From positions 1 to 43,800 of the forward strand of contig JBEHWO010000012.1 of assembly GCA_040217695.1 (NCBI GenBank): a DNA stretch of 43,800 nucleotides, read 5' to 3'. Of this stretch, positions 9,401-16,431 are shown piece after piece. Both the position numbers and the translations under genes were made by a program. Position 1 is the stretch's first letter. Each line of letters opens with the position of its first letter. Source of the DNA: CALARM01 sp040217695. GTDB taxonomy: Bacteria > Vulcanimicrobiota > SpSt-956 > JAKJGF01. The notes under the pieces are model-generated. The model ran no database searches, was not told the DNA's origin, and saw only the letters and a list, made by a program, of their open reading frames with translations.

Positions 9401-9773
9401 AGTCAATGTATTTCAGATTGAAGCTTTTTTTGTCTCCGTCCATGTTCTGTTCAAAGCTTTTGCCGAGACAGAGGAGATCATAGATTTTTTCATTTGTGTT
9501 TATAAGACCTTCATAATGATAATCTTTAAGGGCTTCTATGGCATTTTTTATATTGCTGTCGGAGAATTCGTATTTTTTACCTTTAAAATTTATATGGTTT
9601 ATCTTCCTGAGCTGACCTTCTAAAATTCCTTCGAGTATGACTTTTGATTTTTTGCCATGCCTTTCTTTCAGAGTTTCTTCATGTGTGAGATAGATGTAAC
9701 CCATATTCTGCAATAAGATTAACGCAGGTATTTGAGATATATGATCTTCTTTAAAGGACGGTATTCTGTTCAT
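6483..9773 (-). CDS. hsdR: Type I restriction enzyme R subunit (HsdR)
   Basis: The 1096-residue motor and nuclease subunit of a type I restriction enzyme. The N-terminal nuclease domain shows the PD-(D/E)xK pattern RRPDIVLFVNG...SVIECKRP (~residues 151-175). The SF2 translocase shows Walker A HTQGSGKSLTMVMM, motif II VDESHRSQYG, motif III FTGTPL and motif VI QAIARVNR, followed by a long helical C-terminal region. An AGGAGAAG ribosome site precedes the ATG, which overlaps the stop of the upstream nuclease fragment by 4 bp (ATGA), suggesting coupled translation. It should cleave DNA lacking the methylation set by HsdM/HsdS. Confidence 0.93.
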   Translation of the reverse strand: MNRIPSFKEDHISQIPALILLQNMGYIYLTHEETLKERHGKKSKVILEGILEGQLRKINHINFKGKKYEFSDSNIKNAIEALKDYHYEGLINTNEKIYDLLCLGKSFEQNMDGDKKSFNLKYIDWKDIKNNVFHVTAEFEVSRTGSNETRRPDIVLFVNGIPLSVIECKRPDIKEPIEQAISQNIRNQKDDEIPGLFVYSQILMALTKNEGKYATTGTKAKFWSLWREQERGEKELLEIINTPLTEEQRKKLFSPPFSCTYFDRAGVSQNLILKESKARYGKEISETESSNDINLMELIKKSLSEPGEITVTEQDRLIYSLLKPDRFIELIYNFILYDCGVKKIARYQQYFAVKNTLERVTEINKEGKRAGGVIWHTQGSGKSLTMVMMAKALSLEPSISDPRIILVTDRVDLDDQIYKTFHQCGKDPVQATSGEDLVTKIKEKKEIITTIVDKFETAGKKRKFKDTSNNIFVLVDESHRSQYGVANATMEKVLPRACYIGFTGTPLMKKDKNTARKFGGIIDTYTIDRAVKDKAVVPLLYEGRHVVQEVDQTSIDSWFEKISKNLTEKQKTDLKRKFSTADRLNEAEQKIASAAYDISEHFKKTWKNTSFKGQLTAPSKIAALKYKKYLDDFGDVSSEILISGPDTREGHEDVFEETKSEVQIFWKNIMNKYGNEKNYNKQLINSFKNDDCPEVIIVVDKLLTGFDAPRNVVLYITRNLRDHKLLQAIARVNRLYENKEFGYIIDYYGLLGDLDKALTDYTSLEDFEEEDVEGLLKNITEEINRLPQKHSDLWEIFKEIKNKSDEEAYERLLSDEKVRDNFYERLTDYAKTLSVAMSSSKYLEETPEEKINNYKKDLQFFLSLRKSVKRRYSDEIDYRDYEPKIRKLIDTYIPSNEILYITEPVNIFETEKFAAQVEECKTIASQADTIAYRTEKTIEEKLEEDPVFYTRFSKLLKDTIENFKNRRISETEYLETVKGIMVSVRDRTGDEMPDKLKHRLIAKAFYGIVLETLNKTNNIPDIKDISADTAIAIDDIIQQNKIVDWVNNTDTQNKMRNEIEDSLYEIKELHRINLTVDDIDKIMEEAINIGRLRYNM

Positions 9774-10060
9774 TTTTCTTCTCCTGTGAAATATTCTACT
9801 TTATAATCTATTTTTTTATCTGCAAAAACAACAGCAAGAAAAATTATTTTCTTTTTCTCTTTCAGGAATTTTTCATAATATTTCTTTTCTTTAATCTGTT
9901 TTATGGCCATTTTTGCCAGTCCTTCTGTATCAATTCCTTTTTTCCCATACTTAAATTCCATTATATATATCTGTTTTTTTGTTATTAATATGCCGTCAAT
10001 ACGACCTTTATCTGTTAATATTTCCGGATCACATTTTACCCCTGTTAAGGTCATTAACAT
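9770..10060 (-). CDS. C-terminal PD-(D/E)XK nuclease segment, split from upstream AAA gene by a frameshift
   Basis: 96 residues in a different frame from the upstream 429-residue ORF. It contains GRIDGILITKKQIYIMEFKY, the D...ExK core of the PDDEXK_9 (DUF1703) nuclease domain that normally ends AAA-ATPase-like/PDDEXK proteins. In the preceding frame the family sequence HSLFYMLMTL is recovered if one base is added near 10075, so both ORFs look like one broken gene. Its stop overlaps hsdR by 4 bp. It may be a real disruption, a recoding site or a sequence error. Confidence 0.75.
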   Translation of the reverse strand: MLMTLTGVKCDPEILTDKGRIDGILITKKQIYIMEFKYGKKGIDTEGLAKMAIKQIKEKKYYEKFLKEKKKIIFLAVVFADKKIDYKVEYFTGEEK

Positions 10061-11343
10061 ATAAAATAAGGAGAGTGATAATAACTTTCTTTTTCAATAT
10101 GTAATGTATAGGGTATTCCGGCAAAAATAGTTCTAACTATCTGTATAGCTTTCTGTAGATCTTCTTTTTCCAGTGATTTTCTTAAATCTATATATAAAGG
10201 TTTTACGGCAGATACATTTTTATCAATATAATTGCCCAGCAGATAATTCAGCAAAGATTCTTTTACTTCCGAATTGGGAGAGGTCAGTGTATACAGGCGG
10301 TCTTTTTTATCTATGGATTCTATTGTCAGATAACCTGTTTGAAATAACAATGATGTGAGATCCATATTTTCTATATCATAACTGTCGAATATATATTCGC
10401 TTACTGTAACTTTTTCTATATTTGTAAGTTCATAATTTTCTTCTCTTATCAGTTTTATAAGAAATGCAGGAGTTCCTGTGGAAAACCAGTAATTGCCAAA
10501 AGACTGTAATTTAAAAAAGCTCAAAATAGAATGGTGATTAAAAAGTTTTTTCTCGCCATCCCAGGAGTAACCGTCATACCATTCCTTTATTTTTTGAAGC
10601 ATTTCTTTTTTATTACTCTTATTTTTATCTGCTGCAACAGCCATATAATCTGAGAAATATATCTTTAATTCTTTTTCTGTTATTCCCAGAATAGTGGAAA
10701 ATTTCTTATCCAGTGTTATGTCTTCCAGGTTATTCAGGCCTGAAAATATGGATACTTTAGAAAATTTGGAAACTCCTGTGAGAAAAGCAAATTTTATATA
10801 TTCATCACAGCTTTTCAATACACTGTAAAATTCTCTTAATATTTCTCTGTTTGCCATAGCCTGTTTTTTATCTGTTATAAGGTCTATGATTGGTTTATCA
10901 TATTCATCTATCAACAGGACTACTTTTTCAATTTTTGAAAGTTTTTTTATCAGTTCTCTGAAGGCTGATTTTAAGATATTTTTATTTTCTAAATTTATAT
11001 CATATTCTTTACCTGTTTCTATCAATCTATCTATGGGAGTTTTAACAAAAATATCTTTTTTTTGGGAATAGGTTATCTCTGTAAAATCAATATTTATTAC
11101 AGGGTATTTCTTCCAGTCCAGTTTATCATATATATAGAGTCCTCTGAAGAGTTCCTTATTGCCGGTAAAGATTTCTTTCAGTATGGATACAAGGAGGGAT
11201 TTTCCGAACCGTCTTGGCCGGGATATGAAATAAGCATTGCCGGAGGTAATTAATTTATATATTTCTTTTGTTTTGTCTATATATAAATAATTTTCTCTGA
11301 TTATTTTTTTAAAGGTTTGTATTCCAAGAGGGAGTGGACGCAT
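10054..11343 (-). CDS. AAA-ATPase-like protein (PF09820 type), 3' part frameshifted
   Basis: The 429-residue N-terminal portion of the AAA-ATPase_like/PDDEXK_9 family. It begins LPLGIQTFKKII, has the P-loop-region motif ISRPRRFGKSLLVS and the Walker-B-like VVLLIDEYDKPI. It ends at YYHSPYFIC, just where the nuclease domain should begin; that domain continues in another frame at 9770-10060. Ribosome site GAAAGGAG precedes ATG. Members are widespread, lineage-expanded genes often found in variable regions and presumed to process DNA. Here it sits between hsdS and hsdR. Confidence 0.8.
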   Translation of the reverse strand: MRPLPLGIQTFKKIIRENYLYIDKTKEIYKLITSGNAYFISRPRRFGKSLLVSILKEIFTGNKELFRGLYIYDKLDWKKYPVINIDFTEITYSQKKDIFVKTPIDRLIETGKEYDINLENKNILKSAFRELIKKLSKIEKVVLLIDEYDKPIIDLITDKKQAMANREILREFYSVLKSCDEYIKFAFLTGVSKFSKVSIFSGLNNLEDITLDKKFSTILGITEKELKIYFSDYMAVAADKNKSNKKEMLQKIKEWYDGYSWDGEKKLFNHHSILSFFKLQSFGNYWFSTGTPAFLIKLIREENYELTNIEKVTVSEYIFDSYDIENMDLTSLLFQTGYLTIESIDKKDRLYTLTSPNSEVKESLLNYLLGNYIDKNVSAVKPLYIDLRKSLEKEDLQKAIQIVRTIFAGIPYTLHIEKESYYHSPYFIC

Positions 11344-11372
11344 GTATATTTCTCCTTTCTGGCCGTTGATTA

Positions 11373-11716
11373 CTATAGCAATCGTTCGTTATAGATTTCA
11401 TCTCTATTAAATTTAACGTCTTTATCAAATTTATGATATTTCTCTATCAATTCTGAAATTTCTTTACTCTTATTCGTATTGATCGTTGAGTAAACAAAGC
11501 TGATTATTTCATTAAACAGGAGTTACGTATTTTGTCATTGCGAGGAGCGAAGCGACGAAGCAATCCCGACAGTTTTCGGTATACCAGTGGGATTGCTTCG
11601 CTTCGCTCGCAATGACTGGTTTTTCATTGTTTTTTGCGTAAGTCCTGATTAAATATAGTTTTATCAGTACCTTCCGGCAGAGTTATTATAAGGGTATTGT
11701 CCTTTATCTCTATCAT
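11373..11716 (-). pseudogene. Antitoxin-like small gene split by a MITE
   Basis: An ATG at 11716 with an AAGAAGGTGA ribosome site starts MIEIKDNTLIITLPEGTDK and runs 23 codons to TTTAAT (11648), where the MITE begins. Removing the MITE and one TTTAAT target copy joins exactly in frame to 45 more codons ending FNRDEIYNERLL and TAG at 11373. The rebuilt protein has 68 residues. Its short beta-strand start and acidic/basic C-terminus ending in an FxRDEIYxER motif resemble type II antitoxins (inference). No toxin gene follows; the AAA/PDDEXK gene starts 29 bp downstream. The 11344-11801 gap otherwise holds only this gene, the MITE and a repeat. Confidence 0.75.
11517..11647. mobile_element. 131-bp MITE, copy 2, inserted in antitoxin-like gene
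   Basis: Same ends (CAGGAGTTACGTA and TGCGTAAGTCCTG) and same GCGAGGAGCGAAGCGACGAA arms as the copy at 3102-3233; only the central loop and an A/T tract near the right end differ. A perfect 6-bp target duplication ATTAAA flanks it (11511-11516 and 11648-11653). The interrupted reading frame closes exactly when element plus one target copy is removed. Confidence 0.9.
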
Positions 11717-11766
11717 TTCGGTCACCTTCTTTAGATAGGCTCTAACAGATTACCCCGGATTAAAAA

Positions 11767-11807
11767 AATCCTGTTAATCTTTTAATCCTGCAAATCCCGG
11801 TTCAGAC
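11767..11807 (-). repeat. GTCTGAACCGGGATTTG repeat, copy Q
   Basis: Read on the minus strand this is GTCTGAACCGGGATTTGCAG followed by GATTAAAAGATTAACAGGAT. The TGA inside GTCTGA is the stop codon of hsdS, so the repeat begins exactly at the gene end. It is inverted relative to copy R at 13079, which begins just upstream of hsdS. Confidence 0.75.
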
Positions 11808-13061
11808 AACGGTCACTCTGATCTGTCCTGTTAAGAGTTTCTGCATAAGTCCTTTCTTCTGGTTTTTAAGAGAGTTTAATTTGTTTTCCAGGAGTTTCAT
11901 TTCTCTGTCGCAGGTGGAGAGGACAGATGCGATTTTTTGTTGTTCTTCTATTGATGGATAATATAAACTCAATTCAGCAAAATCATTATAGCTAATTTGT
12001 TTTCCGTCTCTAATTCCAATTACGGCTACTGAAAGTCTGGAAATAAAATCTACCGATTTAAATAAATATTTATAGTATTGTTGTTCTATTGGGATAATGT
12101 TTTTTAGAACAGTATAGGCAGGGCTTACAATACCTCTATATTCGGAATGCTCAATGCCTCCCTGAAAAGATCGAAGACTGATAACAAAATCACCTTTGTT
12201 TACTAATTTATAAGTTTTTACATCTCCTTCAGGCATCATAACTCTTCCTTCAAGCATGTTTCTTGGTAAAACACCTTTATCCTGAGTAGCGGAAAGTAAT
12301 TCTTCTTCCGGATGGTTTTTATCAGAGTAATTTTTGAATATATCTGAAGCTTTTAAAATCTGCCAGTCTTCAGGTAATTTTCCGATTTCTGTTTTTTTAT
12401 AACTCTGTGATTTAATAAACTCTTTAAATCTTTTTTTGCCGGTAAGAAGTTTCTGCATAAGGCCTTTTTTGAGTTTAGTTCTGGCATTTATTAATTTTTC
12501 TGTTTTTTCTATGGCTTTATCCCAGCAGGAGAGGATCCGGGCTATTTTTTGTTGTTCTAATGGTAATGGTAGAGGAATATATACGTTGTTAATTATTTCT
12601 TTGCTTAAATTTGGTTGTCCTGAGCCTTGAACAATTGACAATATCTTATTCCTATTGGCTTTTAAGTAATGATAAATATAAATATTTATTACTTTTTTAT
12701 TAATAGAATTTATAGATAATACAGCTTGATTTGCTGCAGCTTCAATCATTAACATAGATACTTGACCTGCTGTAGCACCATATAAAGCCATAAGTATAGA
12801 ACCCTTAGAGATCATTTTAGCACTTGATTCTTCTAACCCTAACTTTGAAATATACTCTTCTGTTTTAAATATATAATTTTGATTTACTTCTCCTGATTTT
12901 ACCCAAGGTATTTCTCCTTTATAAAAAAGAAGGTTATTTCTCTTAGGTGTACCTCCTGCAAAAGTTTTAACTATGCTTCTTAATTTTACAACGTCCCACT
13001 CCACCGGCACCAATCCCAGTTCAGTCTTCTTATAACCCTCTTTACCTTCAATTTTTTCCAT
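11802..13061 (-). CDS. hsdS: Type I restriction specificity subunit (HsdS)
   Basis: A full-length two-TRD specificity subunit of about 419 residues. Each half starts with a KKTE(L/I)G...P.(E/D)W motif (residues ~15 and ~225) and ends with a coiled-coil repeat, IARILSCWDKAIEKTEKL...GLMQKLLTGKKRF and IASVLSTCDREMKLLENKL...GLMQKLLTGQIRV. It sets the DNA site read by HsdM and HsdR. I choose ATG 13061 because AAAGG is correctly spaced from it; the frame extends to 13076 with two earlier ATGs. The stop codon lies within a GTCTGAACC repeat and an inverted copy lies just before the start. Confidence 0.9.
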   Translation of the reverse strand: MEKIEGKEGYKKTELGLVPVEWDVVKLRSIVKTFAGGTPKRNNLLFYKGEIPWVKSGEVNQNYIFKTEEYISKLGLEESSAKMISKGSILMALYGATAGQVSMLMIEAAANQAVLSINSINKKVINIYIYHYLKANRNKILSIVQGSGQPNLSKEIINNVYIPLPLPLEQQKIARILSCWDKAIEKTEKLINARTKLKKGLMQKLLTGKKRFKEFIKSQSYKKTEIGKLPEDWQILKASDIFKNYSDKNHPEEELLSATQDKGVLPRNMLEGRVMMPEGDVKTYKLVNKGDFVISLRSFQGGIEHSEYRGIVSPAYTVLKNIIPIEQQYYKYLFKSVDFISRLSVAVIGIRDGKQISYNDFAELSLYYPSIEEQQKIASVLSTCDREMKLLENKLNSLKNQKKGLMQKLLTGQIRVTVV

Positions 13062-13078
13062 ATCCATACCTTTCATTT

Positions 13079-13362
13079 GTCTGAACCGGGATTTTCTGGA
13101 TTAAAGGATTAACAGGATTTTCTTATCCCGGCAATTGTAGAAATCTGTTACATTATATCAGTTCCATCATTTGTGTCACCAATGGAGACACAATTTTTAT
13201 TATCCGGTTTAATTCTCTCACCACTGGCGAGATTTTTATAGATTTAGTTATGTAATTTTCTACTGGCATAGTTAATTTCTATTTTGTGTCAACACTGTTG
13301 ACACTATTTAACTAATAAAAAATCCCGCCCATCCTATAAATCCCGAAAATCCCGGTTCAGAC
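13079..13362. repeat. Inverted GTCTGAACC repeats (R, S) enclosing palindromes
   Basis: Copy R (13079-13123, plus orientation) and copy S (13321-13362, minus orientation) face each other. Between them lie three palindromes: TTGTGTCACC/GGAGACACAA (13171-13193), CTCACCACTGGCGAG (13217-13231) and GTGTCAACACTGTTGACAC (13286-13304). Copy S encodes the last nine residues and stop of the upstream nuclease gene. No gene is visible between 13124 and 13320. Confidence 0.7.
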
Positions 13363-14209
13363 TTCTAATTTCATCCTCACTCAGCCCGGTTATTTCACAG
13401 ATTTCTTCTACTGAAAATTTCTTTTCAAGCAATTTCCCTGCCACTTCGATTTTACTTTTTTCCATACCTTTTTCCATACCTTCTTCCAGCCCTCTTATTC
13501 TGGCAGTTTGCAGGGCTCCGTCTGCATCACGAAGAGATTTCATCCTGGCCTCATAAATCTCTCTCTGTTCCTTATTTAAAGATATTCTGTCAAGTATTAC
13601 ATTCGCTTTTTCTATTGGCTGAATTTCTTTCAGTACTTCAGGCAGATTTGTTTCTGTAAATTTATCTGCATATTTCAGAAAATATATCCATCTATCCATC
13701 GTTTTTTTTAGTTCAGGCAATTCTTTTGAGAATTTTTCAAGTTCAATAAAGTGTATCTCTAATTGCTCTGTAAGATCTATGTTTTTCTTTAATTCTCTTA
13801 CCCGGTACACATTATGATAATCTACTTCTTTTATGGCATTAAAATTCAGAATATTTATACGTACAGTTCTTGTAAGGTTTTGATATCCTATGCCTTCGCT
13901 TATCTGGGAAGTATAGAGTTTTGACCAGTAATATAAAGCTCTTTTCTGATAATAATATTGATCGGAAATTTGCATTTCAATATTATAAAATTCTCCTTTT
14001 TGATCTTTCGCCTTTATATCCAGGATTGTGAGTTTATCTTTACTGTATTCTTGAGAGCCGAGAGGATTAAGAATTTCTATAGATTCTATAGGATATGACT
14101 GATAATCTTCCAGTATGGCATTTAACAGAGATATAAGGATATCTTTATTCTGTTCGTTCCCGAATATGAGTTTAAAAGCAAAATCAACACGGGGGTTTAT
14201 TTTACACAT
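13334..14209 (-). CDS. Rpn-family PD-(D/E)XK nuclease (recombination-promoting/transposase-like)
   Basis: 291 residues from ATG 14209, chosen for its spacing to AAGGAG. It begins with the family signature PRVDFAFKLIFGNEQNK and shows LTILDIKAKDQKGEFYNIEMQ, the D...ExQ core of the Rpn/PD-(D/E)XK transposase-like nucleases. It ends with a helical GLEEGMEKGMEKSKIEVAGK segment and a LLEKKFSVEEICEITGLSED helix-turn-helix-like tail common in the family. The last residues SLNRDFRDL are translated from repeat copy S. Family members (RpnA and relatives) are DNA endonucleases that promote recombination; others have been linked to defence. It interrupts hsdM and hsdS. Confidence 0.82.
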   Translation of the reverse strand: MCKINPRVDFAFKLIFGNEQNKDILISLLNAILEDYQSYPIESIEILNPLGSQEYSKDKLTILDIKAKDQKGEFYNIEMQISDQYYYQKRALYYWSKLYTSQISEGIGYQNLTRTVRINILNFNAIKEVDYHNVYRVRELKKNIDLTEQLEIHFIELEKFSKELPELKKTMDRWIYFLKYADKFTETNLPEVLKEIQPIEKANVILDRISLNKEQREIYEARMKSLRDADGALQTARIRGLEEGMEKGMEKSKIEVAGKLLEKKFSVEEICEITGLSEDEIRSLNRDFRDL

Positions 14210-14231
14210 GATCATCACTCCTTATGAATTT

Positions 14232-14250
14232 GTGTCAGCACTGCTGACAC
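14232..14250. repeat. Perfect palindrome upstream of the Rpn-like gene
   Basis: GTGTCAGCACTGCTGACAC is a perfect 9+1+9 palindrome, 23 bp before the Rpn start codon and 32 bp after the hsdM stop. A near-identical palindrome GTGTCAACACTGTTGACAC lies 30 bp beyond the Rpn stop at 13286-13304. The pair brackets the gene. It may act as an operator, a terminator for RNA from either strand, or a nuclease/recombination site. Confidence 0.7.
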
Positions 14251-14281
14251 TTTTTTACTGGATAAGAAATCCAGGCAATCC

Positions 14282-15784
14282 TTACTTATATAATCCTAAT
14301 TCCTCCAGATAGCCCTTCATTTCCTTACGTACTTCTATTAATTCCTTCTCAAGTCCATCGATTTCCTTCTGCACTTCCATTATATCAATTTCCTCTTCTT
14401 CTTCAAAGGTATCAACATATCTGGGGATATTCAGATTAAATTCATTATTCTGTATCTCTTCAAAAGTAGCGCGGTAAGCATATTTTTCTACAGTATCAAA
14501 GGATTCATATGTATTGACAATTTTTTTAATATCCTCTTCTCTTAATCTGTTCTGATTTTTCCCCGGCTCAAATTCTCTGCTCCCGTCAATAAAAAGAACA
14601 TCTTTATGCTTTTTCCCTTTATGGAAAATTAAAATTGCTGCAGGTATGCCTGTTCCGTAAAATAAATTTGCAGGAAGCCCTATTACTGCTTCAAGCAGAT
14701 TTTCTTCTATTAAAGCTTTTCTTATCTTTCCTTCCGAAGCTTCTCTGAATAATACTCCATGAGGCACTATGACACCGATTTTACCTGTATCTTTAATGGA
14801 AGTTTCAATCATATGAGTGATAAAGGCATAATCACCTTTACTTTTAGGAGGTATGCCTCTATGAAACCTGTTATATTTATCTGCCCCTGCCTGGTCTGCT
14901 CCCCATTTATCCAGGGAAAAAGGAGGGTTTGCCACTACAATATCAAATTTCATCAATCTATCTTCTTCGAGAAGTTTCGGGTTTCCCAGTGTATCTCCCC
15001 ATTCTATACGGGCATTGTCTTTTTCATGTAAGAACATATTCATTTTACACAGTGCCCATGTGCTTCCATTACTTTCCTGACCGTAGAGGGAATAATTTTT
15101 ACTGTTTATTTCATTTGCTACTTTAATCAATAGTGAACCGGAGCCGCAGGCAGGGTCACATATTCTGTTTCCTTCCGACGGCTGCAGTAGTTTTGCCAGA
15201 AGTGCGGCAACTTCTGCAGGGGTATAAAATTCACCGCCCTTTTTTCCTGCATCACTGGCGAAATTGGATATGAGATATTCATAGGAATTGCCTATAATAT
15301 CATGATTTCCTGTTCTTGAAGGTCTCAGATCCAGCCTGGGATCTGCAAAATCTTCAATTAAATTTTTAAGCCTCTTATTTCTTTCTTTTGTCTGGCCCAG
15401 GCTTGCTTCAGAGTTAAAATCAATATTTCGAAAAACTCCTTCCAGCTTGGTTTTATTGGCTTCTTCTATTTTTTCAAGAGCCATGTTTATTATTTCTCCT
15501 ATATTGGGTTCATTACGGTTGCTGTATATAAAATCAAAATCACTTTCAGAGGGCATTATAAATCTTTCACGGCTCATTCTGCGGGAAATACGCACTTCAT
15601 CACCATCGAACTGGATTTTATACTGTTCGTATTTATCTTTCCATACATCACTTAAATATTTAACAAAGAGAAATACCAGTATATAGTTTTTGTATTCCGA
15701 AGGGTCTATGACTCCTCTGAAGGTATCGCAGGCTTTCCATACGATGGAATTGATTTCGCTCTGACTGATCTGCCGGTCTGGCAT
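14282..15784 (-). CDS. hsdM: Type I restriction DNA methyltransferase (HsdM)
   Basis: About 500 residues. The N-terminal HsdM_N helical domain (SQSEINSIVWKACDTFRG) precedes the N6-adenine methyltransferase domain with GGEFYTPAEVAALL, the SAM-binding motif DPACGSGSLLIK and catalytic NPPF in FDIVVANPPFSLDKWG. The C-terminus is a coiled coil (MEVQKEIDGLEKELIEVRKE). ATG 15784 is chosen because AAAGGAG precedes it by 8 bp; an upstream in-frame ATG at 15808 lacks a site. It lies 20 bp after the half-size S-like gene. It methylates the host site and, with HsdS and HsdR, makes the restriction complex. Confidence 0.93.
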   Translation of the reverse strand: MPDRQISQSEINSIVWKACDTFRGVIDPSEYKNYILVFLFVKYLSDVWKDKYEQYKIQFDGDEVRISRRMSRERFIMPSESDFDFIYSNRNEPNIGEIINMALEKIEEANKTKLEGVFRNIDFNSEASLGQTKERNKRLKNLIEDFADPRLDLRPSRTGNHDIIGNSYEYLISNFASDAGKKGGEFYTPAEVAALLAKLLQPSEGNRICDPACGSGSLLIKVANEINSKNYSLYGQESNGSTWALCKMNMFLHEKDNARIEWGDTLGNPKLLEEDRLMKFDIVVANPPFSLDKWGADQAGADKYNRFHRGIPPKSKGDYAFITHMIETSIKDTGKIGVIVPHGVLFREASEGKIRKALIEENLLEAVIGLPANLFYGTGIPAAILIFHKGKKHKDVLFIDGSREFEPGKNQNRLREEDIKKIVNTYESFDTVEKYAYRATFEEIQNNEFNLNIPRYVDTFEEEEEIDIMEVQKEIDGLEKELIEVRKEMKGYLEELGLYK

Positions 15785-15804
15785 AAATGTGCTCCTTTCA
15801 TATT

Positions 15805-16401
15805 TCATGAATTTACCTGTTTCAACAACAATGTCTCGATGAATAAATTTCGTTTTTTCTGGATCTCTTTCATCAGGAAATTTTCTCTGAGAGAAAGATT
15901 GTAAATCTTTGCAATTTTTATCTGTTTTTCTATTGCCGGGATGGAGATTGTTAGCTGTCCCAGGAATTTTCGGTTAATTATCGGTATATTTGTTCCTGCT
16001 GCATGGATTTTTAAATATTCCTGTGCCGGTTTCCGGTTAATATACCAGACAAGATAAAGAGGGCTGATTATTTTTTGATCTTTTATTCTGATTACATAAA
16101 AATGTGATGCAGCAATAGTCTTTTCCAGGGGTCTGTCTATAAGGGTGGCAAAATTCTTATAGCCTCTCGGTGTAAATAGAATATCATCCTGTAGAAGATA
16201 ATATTCTTCTTTCAGTTCATTTCTTTTAATACAGGTCTTTGTAAGGTTAACAGTATTTAATGTACAGTCATCATTGATGTTACTCATCTGGATAACGGAA
16301 ACATTTCCATCCGGTGATGGTATGATCTTTTCCCGGAATTGATAGCCGGGAGTAATTAATGCTATATCTTCCAGTTTCACCTGAGCAAAGGATTTATTCA
16401 T
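15805..16401 (-). CDS. Half-size HsdS-like protein (single target-recognition domain)
   Basis: 198 residues with one TRD and one helical end: VKLEDIALITPGYQFREK at the start, then DILFTPRGYKN, NRKFLGQLTISIPAIEKQIK and a coiled-coil tail ENFLMKEIQKKRNLFIETLL. That is half the length of HsdS. It is first in the hsd operon, directly upstream of hsdM, and next to a strong promoter. A single-TRD S protein can dimerise to read a symmetric site, or it could compete with the full HsdS. The start is the first ATG after the promoter. Confidence 0.75.
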   Translation of the reverse strand: MNKSFAQVKLEDIALITPGYQFREKIIPSPDGNVSVIQMSNINDDCTLNTVNLTKTCIKRNELKEEYYLLQDDILFTPRGYKNFATLIDRPLEKTIAASHFYVIRIKDQKIISPLYLVWYINRKPAQEYLKIHAAGTNIPIINRKFLGQLTISIPAIEKQIKIAKIYNLSLRENFLMKEIQKKRNLFIETLLLKQVNS

Positions 16402-16431
16402 TTAAATCTTTCCGTCGTTGTATATTTAAAA

